NCBI RefSeq assembly: GCF_001428505.1
Contig: NZ_LMHU01000011.1
Span: 128,822 to 192,821, forward strand
Length of the DNA stretch: 64,000 bases
DNA from: Terrabacter sp. Root181
GTDB taxonomy: Bacteria > Actinomycetota > Actinomycetes > Actinomycetales > Dermatophilaceae
Direction of reading: 5' to 3'
Shown here: piece by piece, positions 1 through 8,345 of the stretch
How the letters are laid out: each line of letters opens with the position of its first letter
Position numbering within the stretch: position 1 is the first letter of the stretch
Notes under the pieces: generated by a model
Told to the model about the DNA's origin: nothing
The model's database searches: none
The model's input: the letters and a program-made list of their open reading frames with translations, nothing else
Made by a program: the position numbers and the translations under genes

Positions 1-2
1 AG

Positions 3-1229
3 CACCTCGCCTACCGCTTCACCCAGATCGCCCTGCCCCTCGTCGTGCTGCGCGAGTTCGACTCCGCGGCGATGGCGGGTCTCGTGGGAGGCCTCGCCGG
101 CCTGCCGGTCGTGACGTCCCCGTGGTGGGCCCGCCACCTGCGTCAGCGCCTCGGCGACGGCCGCGGACTCGCGCTCGTGTCCCTCTGGCAGGCCGGTGCC
201 GTGCTCGTCGTCCCGGTCGCGCTGGCCCTCGGGGCGCTGCATCCCGTGATGCTTGCTCTGGCCGGGCTCGCGGTGGGCGTCTCGGACGCCCTTGCCTCGC
301 CGGGCCGCACGGCGCTGCTCGGCGACCTCGGCGACCGGCTGGGCGCCGGCGCCGCCATCCGCGTCATCACGTGGGACGACGCCCTGCGCCGCGGCGCGAT
401 GGTCGTCGGGCCGGCGCTCGCCGGGCTCGGTGTGCAGCTGGGCCGGACCGACGCCCTGCTCTGGGTCGAGGGGCTCGCCCTCACCGTCTCGGCCCTGCTC
501 GTGCGCCGCGTCGTCGTGCCGGCCGCCACCGGTTCGGTCGCCTCTGTCGCGGCATCGCCGGTGGTCCGGGCGTCGGCTCCCGTGGTCGCGGGCACTTCGG
601 CTCCCGCCCCAGGCATCCTGGCCTCGGTCCGGGACCACCCCGACGTCCTGCGCGGCTGGGTCATGCGCGGGACGAGCTGCCTGCTGTGGTTCGCCTTCGC
701 CCTCGGGCTCGCCGTCGAGGGGGAGCGGACCGGGCGCGCCGGCGCCCTCTACGCGACGGCCCTGACGGCATACGGCCTCGGATCGCTCGTCGTGACGGTC
801 GCCGTCGCGCGGCAGCCGCCGTCGGCGCGCCCGCTCCGTCTCGCGACGGTCGCCTGGGTCGGACAGGGCCTCGCCTTCGCGGCGATGGCCGTCTGGACCA
901 CGCCGGTGTCCGTCGCGGTGTGCGCGGCCGCGGCCGGCGCGGTGACCGTCGTCGGCATCCGCGCCATGATGCAGGTGCTGCTGGCCCGGACCCACGGCCC
1001 CGCCCGGCGCGCGGCGCTCGCGGGCCAGTCGATCCTCGTCGACGTCACGGTCTCGGTGGGGATGCTCGTCGGGGGCCTCGTGATCGACCACGTCGGACCG
1101 CGTCCGACACTCGCCGTCACCGGCCTCGTCACGGCAGCCGTCGCGCTCCTCGCCGGCCTGACGGTGCGAGGCGTGACGGCGACGTCCGCCCCGTCGACGT
1201 CCGTCGCCCGTGGCCTCGACCGGGCGTGA
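3..1229 (+). CDS. MFS transporter (5' end outside window)
   Basis: The frame is open from the first bases of the window, so the start lies upstream; the GTG at 45 is an internal codon. The 408 visible residues are very hydrophobic, with about ten or eleven membrane segments broken by short Arg-rich loops, as in 12-TM major facilitator exporters. A Ser/Ala/Pro-rich loop near residues 170-195 fits the long central cytoplasmic loop between the two six-helix halves. The visible opening (AYRFTQIALPLVVLREF) is the end of TM1 and the following loop, so only a few tens of residues are missing. The substrate cannot be told; drug or metabolite efflux is the usual guess. It ends 78 bases before the methyltransferase gene, which has its own promoter. 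Confidence 0.8.
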   Translation, partial: HLAYRFTQIALPLVVLREFDSAAMAGLVGGLAGLPVVTSPWWARHLRQRLGDGRGLALVSLWQAGAVLVVPVALALGALHPVMLALAGLAVGVSDALASPGRTALLGDLGDRLGAGAAIRVITWDDALRRGAMVVGPALAGLGVQLGRTDALLWVEGLALTVSALLVRRVVVPAATGSVASVAASPVVRASAPVVAGTSAPAPGILASVRDHPDVLRGWVMRGTSCLLWFAFALGLAVEGERTGRAGALYATALTAYGLGSLVVTVAVARQPPSARPLRLATVAWVGQGLAFAAMAVWTTPVSVAVCAAAAGAVTVVGIRAMMQVLLARTHGPARRAALAGQSILVDVTVSVGMLVGGLVIDHVGPRPTLAVTGLVTAAVALLAGLTVRGVTATSAPSTSVARGLDRA

Positions 1230-1295
1230 GGAGGCCATCCCGATCGCGTCGCTGGGACAATCGCCATTCAGGCGTGGGGTGCCCGCGTCCGGGAG

Positions 1296-1301
1296 TAGCG
1301 T
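1296..1301 (+). promoter_or_regulatory. -10 element of a leaderless promoter
   Basis: TAGCGT lies exactly 6 bases before the GTG of the methyltransferase gene, which has no Shine-Dalgarno sequence. The spacing places the transcription start on the start codon. Confidence 0.5.
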
Positions 1302-1307
1302 CGGGAC

Positions 1308-2066
1308 GTGACCTTCGAGGTTGCGGCGGACGCCTACAACCGCTTCATGGGGCGTTACTCGGGGCCGCTCGCTACGCGATTCGCCGACTGGTCCGGTGTG
1401 GCCGGGCCGGGTCGGGCGCTCGACGTGGGCTGCGGGACCGGGGCCCTGACCCGCGTCATCATCGACCGGCTCGGCGTCGACGGCGTGTCGGCGGTGGACC
1501 CGTCGCAACAGCTGCTCGCGGCGCTGCGCCAGTCGTTCCCGACCCTCGACGTGCAGACGGGGACGGCCGAGCGGCTGCCTTATCCCGACGACCTCTTCGA
1601 CCACACGCTCGCCCAGCTCGTCGTCAGCTTCATGGCCGACCCGGTGCTCGGCCTCCACGAGATGGCCCGTGTGACCCGCCCGGGTGGGACGGTCTCGGCG
1701 TGCGTGTGGGACCTCGCCGGCGGTGGGGCCCCGTTGACCGCCTTCTGGCAGGCAGCTCGGGACCTCGACCCGGACGTCGACGACGAGTCCGGGATGAGCG
1801 GGGTCCGCGAGGGCGAGCTCGCCAGCCTCTGCGACCAGGCCGGTCTCAACCAGATCGAGGACACCGCCCTCACGGTCACGGTGCGCCACCCGAGCTTCGA
1901 GGACTGGTGGGACCCGTACACGCTCGGCGTCGGCCCGGCCGGCGCGCACGTCCAGAGCCTCGACGAGGTCGGCCGCATCCGCCTGCGCGACCACTGCCGC
2001 GAGCTCCTGCCCGAGCCGCCGTTCTACATCATGGCCACCGCCTGGGCCGTGCGCGCCCGCGCCTGA
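1308..2066 (+). CDS. class I SAM-dependent methyltransferase
   Basis: A 252-residue soluble protein of the Methyltransf_11/25 type. The SAM-binding motif I (ALDVGCGTGALTRVI) is at about residues 39-53, an acidic residue ends strand 2 (AVDPSQQ), and DDLFDHTLAQLVVSFM gives motif II/III. This is the Rossmann-like fold that transfers a methyl group from SAM to a small molecule; the substrate is unknown. The C-terminal half (WWDPYTLGVGP, LPEPPFYIMATAWAVRA) resembles UbiE/COQ5-like actinobacterial relatives. The GTG start is chosen because a leaderless -10 sits 6 bases upstream and the first residues (FEVAADAYNRFMGRYS) match the usual N-terminus of this family. Confidence 0.85.
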   Translation: MTFEVAADAYNRFMGRYSGPLATRFADWSGVAGPGRALDVGCGTGALTRVIIDRLGVDGVSAVDPSQQLLAALRQSFPTLDVQTGTAERLPYPDDLFDHTLAQLVVSFMADPVLGLHEMARVTRPGGTVSACVWDLAGGGAPLTAFWQAARDLDPDVDDESGMSGVREGELASLCDQAGLNQIEDTALTVTVRHPSFEDWWDPYTLGVGPAGAHVQSLDEVGRIRLRDHCRELLPEPPFYIMATAWAVRARA

Positions 2067-2168
2067 CACGCCCGAACCCAGCACCCGGCATACCAAGGGG
2101 TGAACACCAGTTGGGGGCGACGCACGCCCCGGCCCGGACGCAGCATCGTCGGCCCTAGGCTGTGGCCC

Positions 2169-2843
2169 ATGTACTACAGCCTCGGGCGCAACCTCCTGTA
2201 CCCGCTGTCCCATGCGCTGTACCGGCCCACGATCGAGGGCAAGGAGAACATCCCGCGTGAGGGTGGCGTGGTCGTCGCGAGCAACCACCTGTCGTTCATC
2301 GACTCCTTCGCGATCCCGCTCGCCTCGCCGCGGCAGGTGCGCTTCCTGGCCAAGGAGGAGTACTGGACGGGCACGGGGGTCGGCGGCTTCGTGCGCAAGG
2401 GCTTCTTCACCGCCGTCGGGATGGTGCCCGTCAACCGGTCCTCGCCGACGGCCGCGCAGGAGAGCCTCGACGCCGCGCTCGAGGTGCTCAAGGCGGGCGA
2501 CGCGTTCGGCATCTACCCGGAGGGCACGCGTTCCCGGGACGGTCGGCTCTACCGCGGGCGTACGGGCGTGGCGTGGCTCGCGCTGACCGCCCAGGTGCCC
2601 GTCGTGCCCGTCGGCCTCATCGGCACCGAGGACATCCAGCCGGTCGGGGCGCGCTTCCCGAGGCTCGCGAAGGTGACGGTGCGCTTCGGCGAGCCGATCG
2701 GCGTCGAGGAGTATGCCGGGGTGCCGGCGGGCAAGGCGCGGCGGCAGCTGACCGACCGCGTGATGGAGGCGATCGCCGCGCTGAGCGGCCAGGAGCGGGT
2801 CGAGACCTACAACGAGGTCCCGAGCGGCGAGGCCACCGTCTGA
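2169..2843 (+). CDS. 1-acyl-sn-glycerol-3-phosphate acyltransferase family protein
   Basis: A PlsC-family acyltransferase of 224 residues that moves an acyl group to a glycerophosphate-type acceptor at the inner face of the membrane. The catalytic HX4D motif is NHLSFID (His40, Asp45), and the substrate-binding EGT is at residues 118-120 in IYPEGTRS. The length is typical of the short actinobacterial forms without extra domains. The frame runs upstream to 2100, but the ATG at 2169 is preferred: the protein from there starts MYYSLGRNLLYPL, as relatives do, and a TAGGCT -10 lies 7 bases upstream with no ribosome-binding site, so the mRNA is probably leaderless. Several such acyltransferases occur per actinobacterial genome, so the exact lipid step is open. 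Confidence 0.85.
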   Translation: MYYSLGRNLLYPLSHALYRPTIEGKENIPREGGVVVASNHLSFIDSFAIPLASPRQVRFLAKEEYWTGTGVGGFVRKGFFTAVGMVPVNRSSPTAAQESLDAALEVLKAGDAFGIYPEGTRSRDGRLYRGRTGVAWLALTAQVPVVPVGLIGTEDIQPVGARFPRLAKVTVRFGEPIGVEEYAGVPAGKARRQLTDRVMEAIAALSGQERVETYNEVPSGEATV

Positions 2844-2876
2844 CGCGTTTCGTTGCAGATGCGACCCAGTCGCATC

Positions 2877-2882
2877 TAGCGT
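2877..2882 (+). promoter_or_regulatory. -10 element of a leaderless promoter
   Basis: TAGCGT sits 6 bases before the GTG of the nickel/cobalt permease gene, identical in sequence and spacing to the element at 1296. Confidence 0.5.
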
Positions 2883-2888
2883 GGGGTC

Positions 2889-3998
2889 GTGACCCTGACG
2901 TCCCCACGGCCGCCCTCGGCCCCGCGCTCGGCGCTCCGGCGGCTCTCACGGGACGACCGTCGCAGCCTCGCCGGCATGGGTGCCTTCGTCCTGCTCCTCC
3001 ACGTCGTCGGCTGGGGCCTGCTCGTCGGCGTCGTCGCGCCCCAGGAGTACCGCGTCGCTGGCCAGCTGTTCGGCGTGGGACTGGGCGTCACGGCCTACAC
3101 GCTCGGGATGCGCCACGCGTTCGACGCCGACCACATCGCCGCCATCGACAACACGACCCGCAAGCTCATGGGCGAGGGGCAGCGGCCGCTCAGCGTCGGC
3201 TTCTGGTTCAGCCTCGGGCACTCGTCGGTCGTCTTCGCCATGGTCATGCTGCTCGCCCTCGGGATCCGCGCCCTCGCCGGCGCGCTCGAGGACGGCGACT
3301 CGACGCTGCAGCACGTCACGAGCCTGTGGGGCACGTCCGTCTCGGGCGTCTTCCTCGTGCTCATCGGCCTGCTCAACCTCGCTGCGCTCGTGGGCATCCT
3401 CCGCGTCGCCCGCCGCATGCGCGCCGGCCACCTCGACGAGGCCGAGCTGGAGCGCCAGCTCGACAAGCGGGGCTTCCTCACGCGCATCCTGAGCCGCGTG
3501 ACCCGCACCGTCACGAAGCCGTGGCACATGTATCCCGTCGGGGTCCTCTTCGGCTTCGGCTTCGACACCGTGACCGAGGTGGGCCTGCTCGTCGTCGCCG
3601 GTGGCGCCGCCGCCGCCGACCTGCCCTGGTATGCCGTGCTCACCCTTCCCGTGCTGTTCGCCGCGGGCATGTCGCTGCTCGACACGGCGGACGGTGCGTT
3701 CATGAACATCGCGTACGGCTGGGCGTTCCAGCGGCCGGTGCGCAAGATCTACTACAACGCCACGGTCACGGCCCTGTCGGTCGCGGTCGCGCTGGGGATC
3801 GGCGGCGTCGAGCTCGTCTCGGTGCTCACCGACCGCCTCGGGGTCACGAGCGGGCCCCTCGCGTGGGTCGGCGGCATCGACCTCGGCAACGTCGGCTTCT
3901 GGGTCGTCGGGCTCTTCGTCGTGACCTGGGCGGTGGCTTTCGCCGTGTGGCGCTTCGGGCGCATCGAGGAGCGGTGGTCGGCGGCGATCGTCGACTGA
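2889..3998 (+). CDS. HoxN/HupN/NixA family nickel/cobalt transporter
   Basis: A 369-residue secondary permease for Ni(II) and/or Co(II). The family signature RHAFDADHIAAIDNTTRK is seen at residues 75-92; its His76, Asp81 and His82 are metal ligands in characterised members. Other family motifs are SLGHSSVVF in the next helix and GFGFDTVTEVGLL in the middle. About eight membrane helices can be counted, and a charged cytoplasmic loop (RRMRAGHLDEAELERQLDKRG) separates the two halves. The length is normal for the family. No nickel enzyme or cobalamin gene lies nearby, so the metal cannot be assigned from context. It starts at a leaderless GTG and converges on the aminotransferase gene. Confidence 0.92.
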   Translation: MTLTSPRPPSAPRSALRRLSRDDRRSLAGMGAFVLLLHVVGWGLLVGVVAPQEYRVAGQLFGVGLGVTAYTLGMRHAFDADHIAAIDNTTRKLMGEGQRPLSVGFWFSLGHSSVVFAMVMLLALGIRALAGALEDGDSTLQHVTSLWGTSVSGVFLVLIGLLNLAALVGILRVARRMRAGHLDEAELERQLDKRGFLTRILSRVTRTVTKPWHMYPVGVLFGFGFDTVTEVGLLVVAGGAAAADLPWYAVLTLPVLFAAGMSLLDTADGAFMNIAYGWAFQRPVRKIYYNATVTALSVAVALGIGGVELVSVLTDRLGVTSGPLAWVGGIDLGNVGFWVVGLFVVTWAVAFAVWRFGRIEERWSAAIVD

Positions 3999-4055
3999 GC
4001 GAGGGCAGCCGGCAGGGCAGGCACCACCGCGCAGCCCGGTGCGGGCGGGCAGGAC

Positions 4056-5249
4056 TCAGCGGCGGGCGGCCTCGAACGCGTCCCGGAAGTGCGGGATCGC
4101 CGCCTCGATCGACTCGGCCGTCGCCGTGAGGCAGATCCGGAACCAGCCCGGCGTCTCGAACAGGATGCCGGGCATGACGAGCACCCCCCGCCTCGAGAGG
4201 TCCTCGACGAAGGCCTCGTCGTCGGGGATCGGCGAGCGCGGCCAGAGGTAGAAGGTGCCGTCCGGCGGAGTCGTCTCGTAGCCGATCTCGCCCAGCGCGC
4301 CGACGAGCCGGTCGCGTTTCGCCTCGAGCCGCGCGACGTCGAGCGAGAGCTCCTCGAGCCGGGGTGTCGCGTGCTGCATGACGGCGTTCGGGAAGAGCCA
4401 CCCGGCCGCGATCTGCATCATCTCGATGGCCTCGAGCAACGCCGCACGGTCCGCGACCGCCGGTGGCACGGCGATGTAGCCGAGCCGTTGGCCGGGAGCG
4501 AGCAGCGTCTTGCCGTAGGAGTAGCAGACCAGCGTGTGCGGGTAGAACTCGGCCGGGCTGTGGAACTCGCTGCGGGAGAACACGATCCGGTTGTAGGGCT
4601 CGTCCGACACGATCCAGATGCGTCGACCGTGACGGGCTGACGCCTCGTCGAGGACGTCGGCGAGGCGACGCAGCAGGTCGGGTGGGTAGATGCGTCCCGA
4701 CGGGTTGTTCGGGGTGTTGACGACGACGATGCGGGTGCGCGGCGTGATGGCTGCGGCGATCGCGTCGACGTCCAGGTCGAAGCTCGGCTGGAGGGCCGGG
4801 ACCTTGACCGGCACGAGCCCGGCCTCGAGGGCGAGCGGCTCGTAGAGGAACCACGGCGGCAGCGTGTAGACGACCTCCTCGCCGGGATCGGCGAGCACCT
4901 TCATCGCCACCGTGATCGCGCCGAAGCCACCCGTCGTCATACGGACGTCGTCGGCACCCCAGCCGAGCGGGACGACCCGATCGAGAGAGGCGGCTGCCGC
5001 TGCCTGCGCGGCTACCTCGCTCTGCTTGTAGGCGAACCACAGCTCGTCCCGGGGCAACGCCGCCTCGCGCAGCGCGTCGACGTAGGTCGGCATCTGCAGC
5101 TCGTGCGGGTCGCCGAACGTGAAGTCGATGACACCCGGTTCGAGACGGCGCTCGGCGTAGCCCGAGTGCATCCGGAATCCGAACATCATCCGGAAAGGCG
5201 CCGCACCCTGGATCCGTTCGCTCCGCCGGGACACGGTCCGGTTGTGCAT
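4056..5249 (-). CDS. pyridoxal phosphate-dependent aminotransferase (class I/II)
   Basis: A fold-type I aminotransferase of 397 residues. Visible signatures are the substrate/cofactor loop NTPNNPSGRIYPP, the Asp that holds the pyridine nitrogen with its Tyr in VSDEPYNRIVF, and the Schiff-base lysine in SYGKTLLAPGQRLGY; a C-terminal Arg in WFRICLTA should bind the substrate carboxylate. The amino donor is not evident. The start is uncertain because a 13-bp tandem repeat covers this end: the GTG codons at 5270 and 5261 belong to repeat units, so the ATG at 5249 is chosen. The array therefore lies just upstream of, or at, the translation start. The gene is divergent from recR. Confidence 0.85.
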   Translation of the reverse strand: MHNRTVSRRSERIQGAAPFRMMFGFRMHSGYAERRLEPGVIDFTFGDPHELQMPTYVDALREAALPRDELWFAYKQSEVAAQAAAAASLDRVVPLGWGADDVRMTTGGFGAITVAMKVLADPGEEVVYTLPPWFLYEPLALEAGLVPVKVPALQPSFDLDVDAIAAAITPRTRIVVVNTPNNPSGRIYPPDLLRRLADVLDEASARHGRRIWIVSDEPYNRIVFSRSEFHSPAEFYPHTLVCYSYGKTLLAPGQRLGYIAVPPAVADRAALLEAIEMMQIAAGWLFPNAVMQHATPRLEELSLDVARLEAKRDRLVGALGEIGYETTPPDGTFYLWPRSPIPDDEAFVEDLSRRGVLVMPGILFETPGWFRICLTATAESIEAAIPHFRDAFEAARR

Positions 5250-5252
5250 CCC

Positions 5253-5330
5253 GTCACCCACTCCGGTCACCCACTCCGGTCACCCACTCCGGTCACCCAC
5301 TCCGGTCACCCACTCCGGTCACCCACTCCG
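5253..5330. repeat. 13-bp tandem repeat, six perfect copies
   Basis: Six exact head-to-tail copies of GTCACCCACTCCG, followed by a decayed partial unit to about 5340. Thirteen is not a multiple of three, so each gained or lost copy would shift any reading frame across it. On the minus strand each unit contains GAGTGGGTGAC, an SD-like stretch with a GTG, so copy number changes the distance and number of candidate starts for the aminotransferase gene. On the plus strand it lies about 100 bases before recR. Confidence 0.95.
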
Positions 5331-5414
5331 GCACCCCACTCGCCGCGTCGGACCCTGACGTCCTTCGTCACGCTAGACCGGTGCGGCGGTCCGCAGCCGG
5401 CGATTGCGGGGGCT

Positions 5415-5420
5415 TAGTGT
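5415..5420 (+). promoter_or_regulatory. -10 element of a leaderless recR promoter
   Basis: TAGTGT lies 6 bases before the GTG of recR, and no Shine-Dalgarno sequence is present. Confidence 0.45.
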
Positions 5421-5426
5421 TGCGGT

Positions 5427-6026
5427 GTGTACGAAGGCGCAGTGCAGGACCTGATCGACGAGCTCGGACGACTCCCCGGGATCGGCCCCAAGAGCGCCCA
5501 GCGCATCGCCTTCCACCTCCTGCAGGCCGACTCCGACGACGTGACCCGGCTCGTCACGGCCCTCACCGAGGTCAAGGCGCGCGTCCGCTTCTGCGAGGAG
5601 TGCGGCAACGTCGCCGAGGCCGAGAAGTGCCGCATCTGCGCCGACCCGCGGCGCGACCACAGCGCCATCTGCGTCGTCGAGGAGCCCAAGGACGTCGTCG
5701 CCATCGAGCGCACGCGCGAGTTCCGCGGCACCTACCACGTGCTCGGCGGCGCGATCAGCCCCATCGACGGCATCGGCCCCGACGACCTGCGCGTGCGTGA
5801 GCTGATGACGCGCCTCGCCTCCGGCGAGGTGCAGGAGGTCATCATCGCGACCGACCCCAACCTCGAGGGTGAGGCGACCGCGACCTACCTCAGCCGGCTG
5901 CTGCGCGACGTCGGCCTCATCGTGACGCGCCTCGCGTCGGGCCTGCCCGTCGGAGGCGACCTCGAGTACGCCGACGAGGTGACGCTCGGGCGCGCCTTCG
6001 AGGGCCGCCGCCGCGTCGACGCCTGA
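5427..6026 (+). CDS. recR: recombination protein RecR
   Basis: RecR works with RecF and RecO to load RecA on gapped DNA. All parts are visible in 199 residues: the helix-hairpin-helix ([20 protein letters not shown], about 13-32), a Cys4 zinc finger (Cys56, Cys59, Cys68, Cys71), then a Toprim domain with the acidic motif [15 protein letters not shown] near 140-154 and a C-terminal Walker-B-like region ending [11 protein letters not shown]. The length matches the family exactly. It starts a same-strand recR - DUF5063 - lysC set. In many actinobacteria recR follows dnaX and a YbaB gene; here the aminotransferase and the tandem repeat are upstream instead. Confidence 0.97.
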   Translation: MYEGAVQDLIDELGRLPGIGPKSAQRIAFHLLQADSDDVTRLVTALTEVKARVRFCEECGNVAEAEKCRICADPRRDHSAICVVEEPKDVVAIERTREFRGTYHVLGGAISPIDGIGPDDLRVRELMTRLASGEVQEVIIATDPNLEGEATATYLSRLLRDVGLIVTRLASGLPVGGDLEYADEVTLGRAFEGRRRVDA

Positions 6027-6062
6027 CCCCCTCGGGTCGGTTGGCTCACGCCCACCGACGAC

Positions 6063-6187
6063 GTATGCCGTCCCGCCCCTCGCTCACTCGAGGGGGATTT
6101 GGGAAGGGGCATGGGTCGACGGGTCGGGCGGGCACCCGGCAGACTGGGCGGCACCGCGCCAGCCAGCCCCACGGCATACGTCCTCGG
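6063..6187. repeat. inverted pair of the GTATGCC motif in a recR-DUF5063 spacer
   Basis: The gap between recR and the DUF5063 gene holds GTATGCC at 6063 and its inverse GGCATAC at 6173. The right-hand unit sits in an 18-bp block (CACGGCATACGTCCTCGG, 6170-6187) that is repeated exactly at 15439-15456, again just upstream of a gene. See the finding on this motif. Confidence 0.6.
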
Positions 6188-6218
6188 GGCCCGAACGACC
6201 CGACCAGGGAGACCCGTG

Positions 6219-6788
6219 ATGTCCACCGAAGCGCACGACGTCGACGACCTCGGCGGGCTCGCCGACCTCACGGCCGCGGAGGCGAGCGCCTTCCTCACCT
6301 CGGTCACGGAGGTCGCCTCGGGCAGCTCGCCCGACACGGCGCTGCCGCTGCTGACCCTCGCGCTCTCGCAGGTGCTCGTCGCGGGCGCGCGGCTCGGTGC
6401 GATCCAGGACGTCGTGCCCGAGGAGCGCTTCGAGCCGGACGCGACCGACGACGACGCCGACCCGCTGCGCACGGGCCTGGCCAACGTCTTCGCCGGCATC
6501 GACGACTACGTCTACGTCCTCGACCCGATCACCTCGTCGGAGCGTGCCGACGGCTCGATCACCAACGACCTCGTCGACGTGGCGGTCGCCCTGAGCCACG
6601 GCCTCAAGCACTACGCGGCCGGACGCAAGCTCGAGGCGCTGTGGTGGTGGCAGTTCAGCTACCTGTCCGAGTGGGGCGACCGCGCCATGACGGCCCTGCG
6701 CGCGCTCCAGTCGATCCTGTCTCACCTGCGGCTCGACGCCGACGAGGAGGCCGTGGGCGAGGCGGAGTTCGACGCGCTGCACCCGTAG
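6219..6788 (+). CDS. DUF5063 domain-containing protein
   Basis: A 189-residue acidic, all-helical soluble protein of the DUF5063 family, recognised from the run LPLLTLALSQVLVAGARLG followed by DDYVYVLDP and the Trp-rich HYAAGRKLEALWWWQFSY. No function is established. Genes of this family commonly sit next to recR in actinobacteria, which fits the position here and suggests, without proof, a link to DNA repair or to the conserved recR-lysC block. The open frame extends back to 6099, but that part covers the GTATGCC motif spacer. The ATG at 6219, preceded by AGGGAGACCC, gives the normal family N-terminus. Confidence 0.85.
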   Translation: MSTEAHDVDDLGGLADLTAAEASAFLTSVTEVASGSSPDTALPLLTLALSQVLVAGARLGAIQDVVPEERFEPDATDDDADPLRTGLANVFAGIDDYVYVLDPITSSERADGSITNDLVDVAVALSHGLKHYAAGRKLEALWWWQFSYLSEWGDRAMTALRALQSILSHLRLDADEEAVGEAEFDALHP

Positions 6789-6927
6789 TCCGCGCAAGAA
6801 CGTGCGGCGACGGGGCCCGATCGGCGCACGTCTCACGATCGCGACGTCCCGGTGGACGCCGCGCGCGCGAGCCTAGACTCGGTCACACCGCAGACCTGCC
6901 GAGACCCCGAGAAGATCCGGAGCCAGT

Positions 6928-8199
6928 GTGAGCATCGTCGTCCAGAAGTACGGCGGTTCGTCCGTGTCCGACGCCGAGGCCATCAAGCGCGTGGCCCGGC
7001 GCATCGTCGAGACGCAGCGGGCCGGTCACTCCGTGTGCGTCGTCGTCTCCGCGATGGGCGACACGACGGACGAGCTGATGGACCTCGCCGAGCAGGTCAC
7101 GCCGGCCCCTCCGGCCCGTGAGCTCGACATGCTGCTCACGTCGGGCGAGCGCATCTCGATGGCCCTCGTGGCCATGGCGATCGCGCAGCTCGGCGCCGAG
7201 GCCCGCTCGTTCACCGGCAGCCAGGCCGGCGTCATCACCGACGACGCCCACGGCGCAGCCCGCATCATCGACGTGACGCCCGGCCGCATCCAGAGCGCGC
7301 TCGACGCCGGTCACATCGCGATCGTCGCCGGCTTCCAGGGCGTCAGCCAGACGACGAAGGACATCACGACCCTCGGTCGCGGCGGCTCCGACACGACGGC
7401 CGTGGCGCTCGCCGCGGCCCTCGGGGCCGAGGTCTGCGAGATCTACACCGACGTCGACGGCGTCTTCACGGCCGATCCGCGCGTGCTGCCCAACGCCCGC
7501 AAGCTCGACGTGCTCTCGATGGAGGAGATGCTCGACCTCGCCGCCAACGGCAGCAAGATCCTGCACCTGCGCTGCGTCGAGTACGCCCGCCGCTACGGCA
7601 TCCCGATCCACGTCCGCTCGTCGTGGTCGCGGAAGCCCGGCACGTGGATCAAGGACAACCCCTACGAAGGAGAAGGCGCCGTGGAGGCACCGATCATCGC
7701 CGGCATCGCCCACGACCGCAGCGAGGCCAAGATCACGATCGTCGGGGTGCCCGACCGGGTCGGCATCGCGGCCAAGATCTTCGGCGCCATCGCCGAGGCC
7801 GGCCTCAACATCGACATGATCGTGCAGAACGTGTCGGCCGCCGAGACGGCCAAGACCGACATCTCCTTCACGCTGCCCAAGGCCGACGGCCCCAAGGCGA
7901 TGTCGGTGCTCCAGGCGATCAAGCACGAGGTCGAGTACGGCGACCTGCGCTTCGACGACGGCGTCGGCAAGATCGCCCTCGTCGGCGCCGGCATGAAGAG
8001 CCACCCCGGCGTCTCGGCGAAGTTCTTCGGCGCGCTCGCCGAGGCCGGCATCAACATCGAGATGATCTCGACCTCCGAGATCCGCGTCTCGGCGGTGACC
8101 CGCGCCGAAGACCTCGACGAGGCCGTCCGCGCCGTGCACACCGCCTTCGGCCTCGACTCGACCGAGGACGCCATCGTCTACGGCGGCACCGGCCGCTGA
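6928..8199 (+). CDS. lysC: aspartate kinase, alpha subunit (full length)
   Basis: Aspartokinase phosphorylates L-aspartate, the first step to lysine, diaminopimelate, threonine and methionine. The 423 residues contain the kinase motif KYGGSSV at 7-13, [12 protein letters not shown], the catalytic region [16 protein letters not shown], and two C-terminal ACT domains (about 265-340 and 345-415) that bind lysine and/or threonine for feedback control. Length and layout match the class II heterotetrameric enzymes of Corynebacterium, Mycobacterium and Bacillus. The GTG start has weak SD-like bases (GATCCGGAG). The usual partner asd (aspartate-semialdehyde dehydrogenase) does not follow; a DUF6544 gene is next instead. 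Confidence 0.97.
   Translation: MSIVVQKYGGSSVSDAEAIKRVARRIVETQRAGHSVCVVVSAMGDTTDELMDLAEQVTPAPPARELDMLLTSGERISMALVAMAIAQLGAEARSFTGSQAGVITDDAHGAARIIDVTPGRIQSALDAGHIAIVAGFQGVSQTTKDITTLGRGGSDTTAVALAAALGAEVCEIYTDVDGVFTADPRVLPNARKLDVLSMEEMLDLAANGSKILHLRCVEYARRYGIPIHVRSSWSRKPGTWIKDNPYEGEGAVEAPIIAGIAHDRSEAKITIVGVPDRVGIAAKIFGAIAEAGLNIDMIVQNVSAAETAKTDISFTLPKADGPKAMSVLQAIKHEVEYGDLRFDDGVGKIALVGAGMKSHPGVSAKFFGALAEAGINIEMISTSEIRVSAVTRAEDLDEAVRAVHTAFGLDSTEDAIVYGGTGR
7667..7676 (+). promoter_or_regulatory. internal ribosome-binding site for the aspartate kinase beta subunit
   Basis: AAGGAGAAGG lies inside lysC, 8 bases from its AAGGAG core to an in-frame GTG at 7681. It is a stronger site than that of the full-length gene. 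Confidence 0.75.
7681..8199 (+). CDS. lysC: aspartate kinase, beta (regulatory) subunit from internal start
   Basis: An in-frame GTG at codon 252 of lysC follows a good Shine-Dalgarno site and would give a 172-residue protein beginning with the linker ([20 protein letters not shown]) and containing only the two ACT domains. In Corynebacterium glutamicum and Bacillus subtilis the same gene makes this second, in-frame product, and alpha2beta2 enzyme binds the feedback amino acids at alpha-beta contacts. The match in position is close: the alternative start falls exactly at the end of the kinase domain. Production is inferred, not shown. Confidence 0.7.
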   Translation: MEAPIIAGIAHDRSEAKITIVGVPDRVGIAAKIFGAIAEAGLNIDMIVQNVSAAETAKTDISFTLPKADGPKAMSVLQAIKHEVEYGDLRFDDGVGKIALVGAGMKSHPGVSAKFFGALAEAGINIEMISTSEIRVSAVTRAEDLDEAVRAVHTAFGLDSTEDAIVYGGTGR

Positions 8200-8345
8200 G
8201 GCCCAGCCACCGCTCCCGTCGAGAGGTCACATCCGTCCGGGCGTGACCCCTTCGTCGTGTGAGCCACCGGTCGCGTGACCTTCATGACGATGCCGCGGTG
8301 ACCACCTCGTCGGGCGAGAGACTGGTGTGGGAGGAGGTGACCGCC

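Noticed and set aside
5253..5340. The 13-bp repeats as CRISPR or origin iterons
   Set aside because: No spacers between copies, no replication gene nearby, and the units are exact head-to-tail.
8202..8345. A riboswitch or attenuator between lysC and the DUF6544 gene
   Set aside because: Only a weak GGTCAC/GTGACC repeat is present; lysine riboswitches are large and would lie before lysC.
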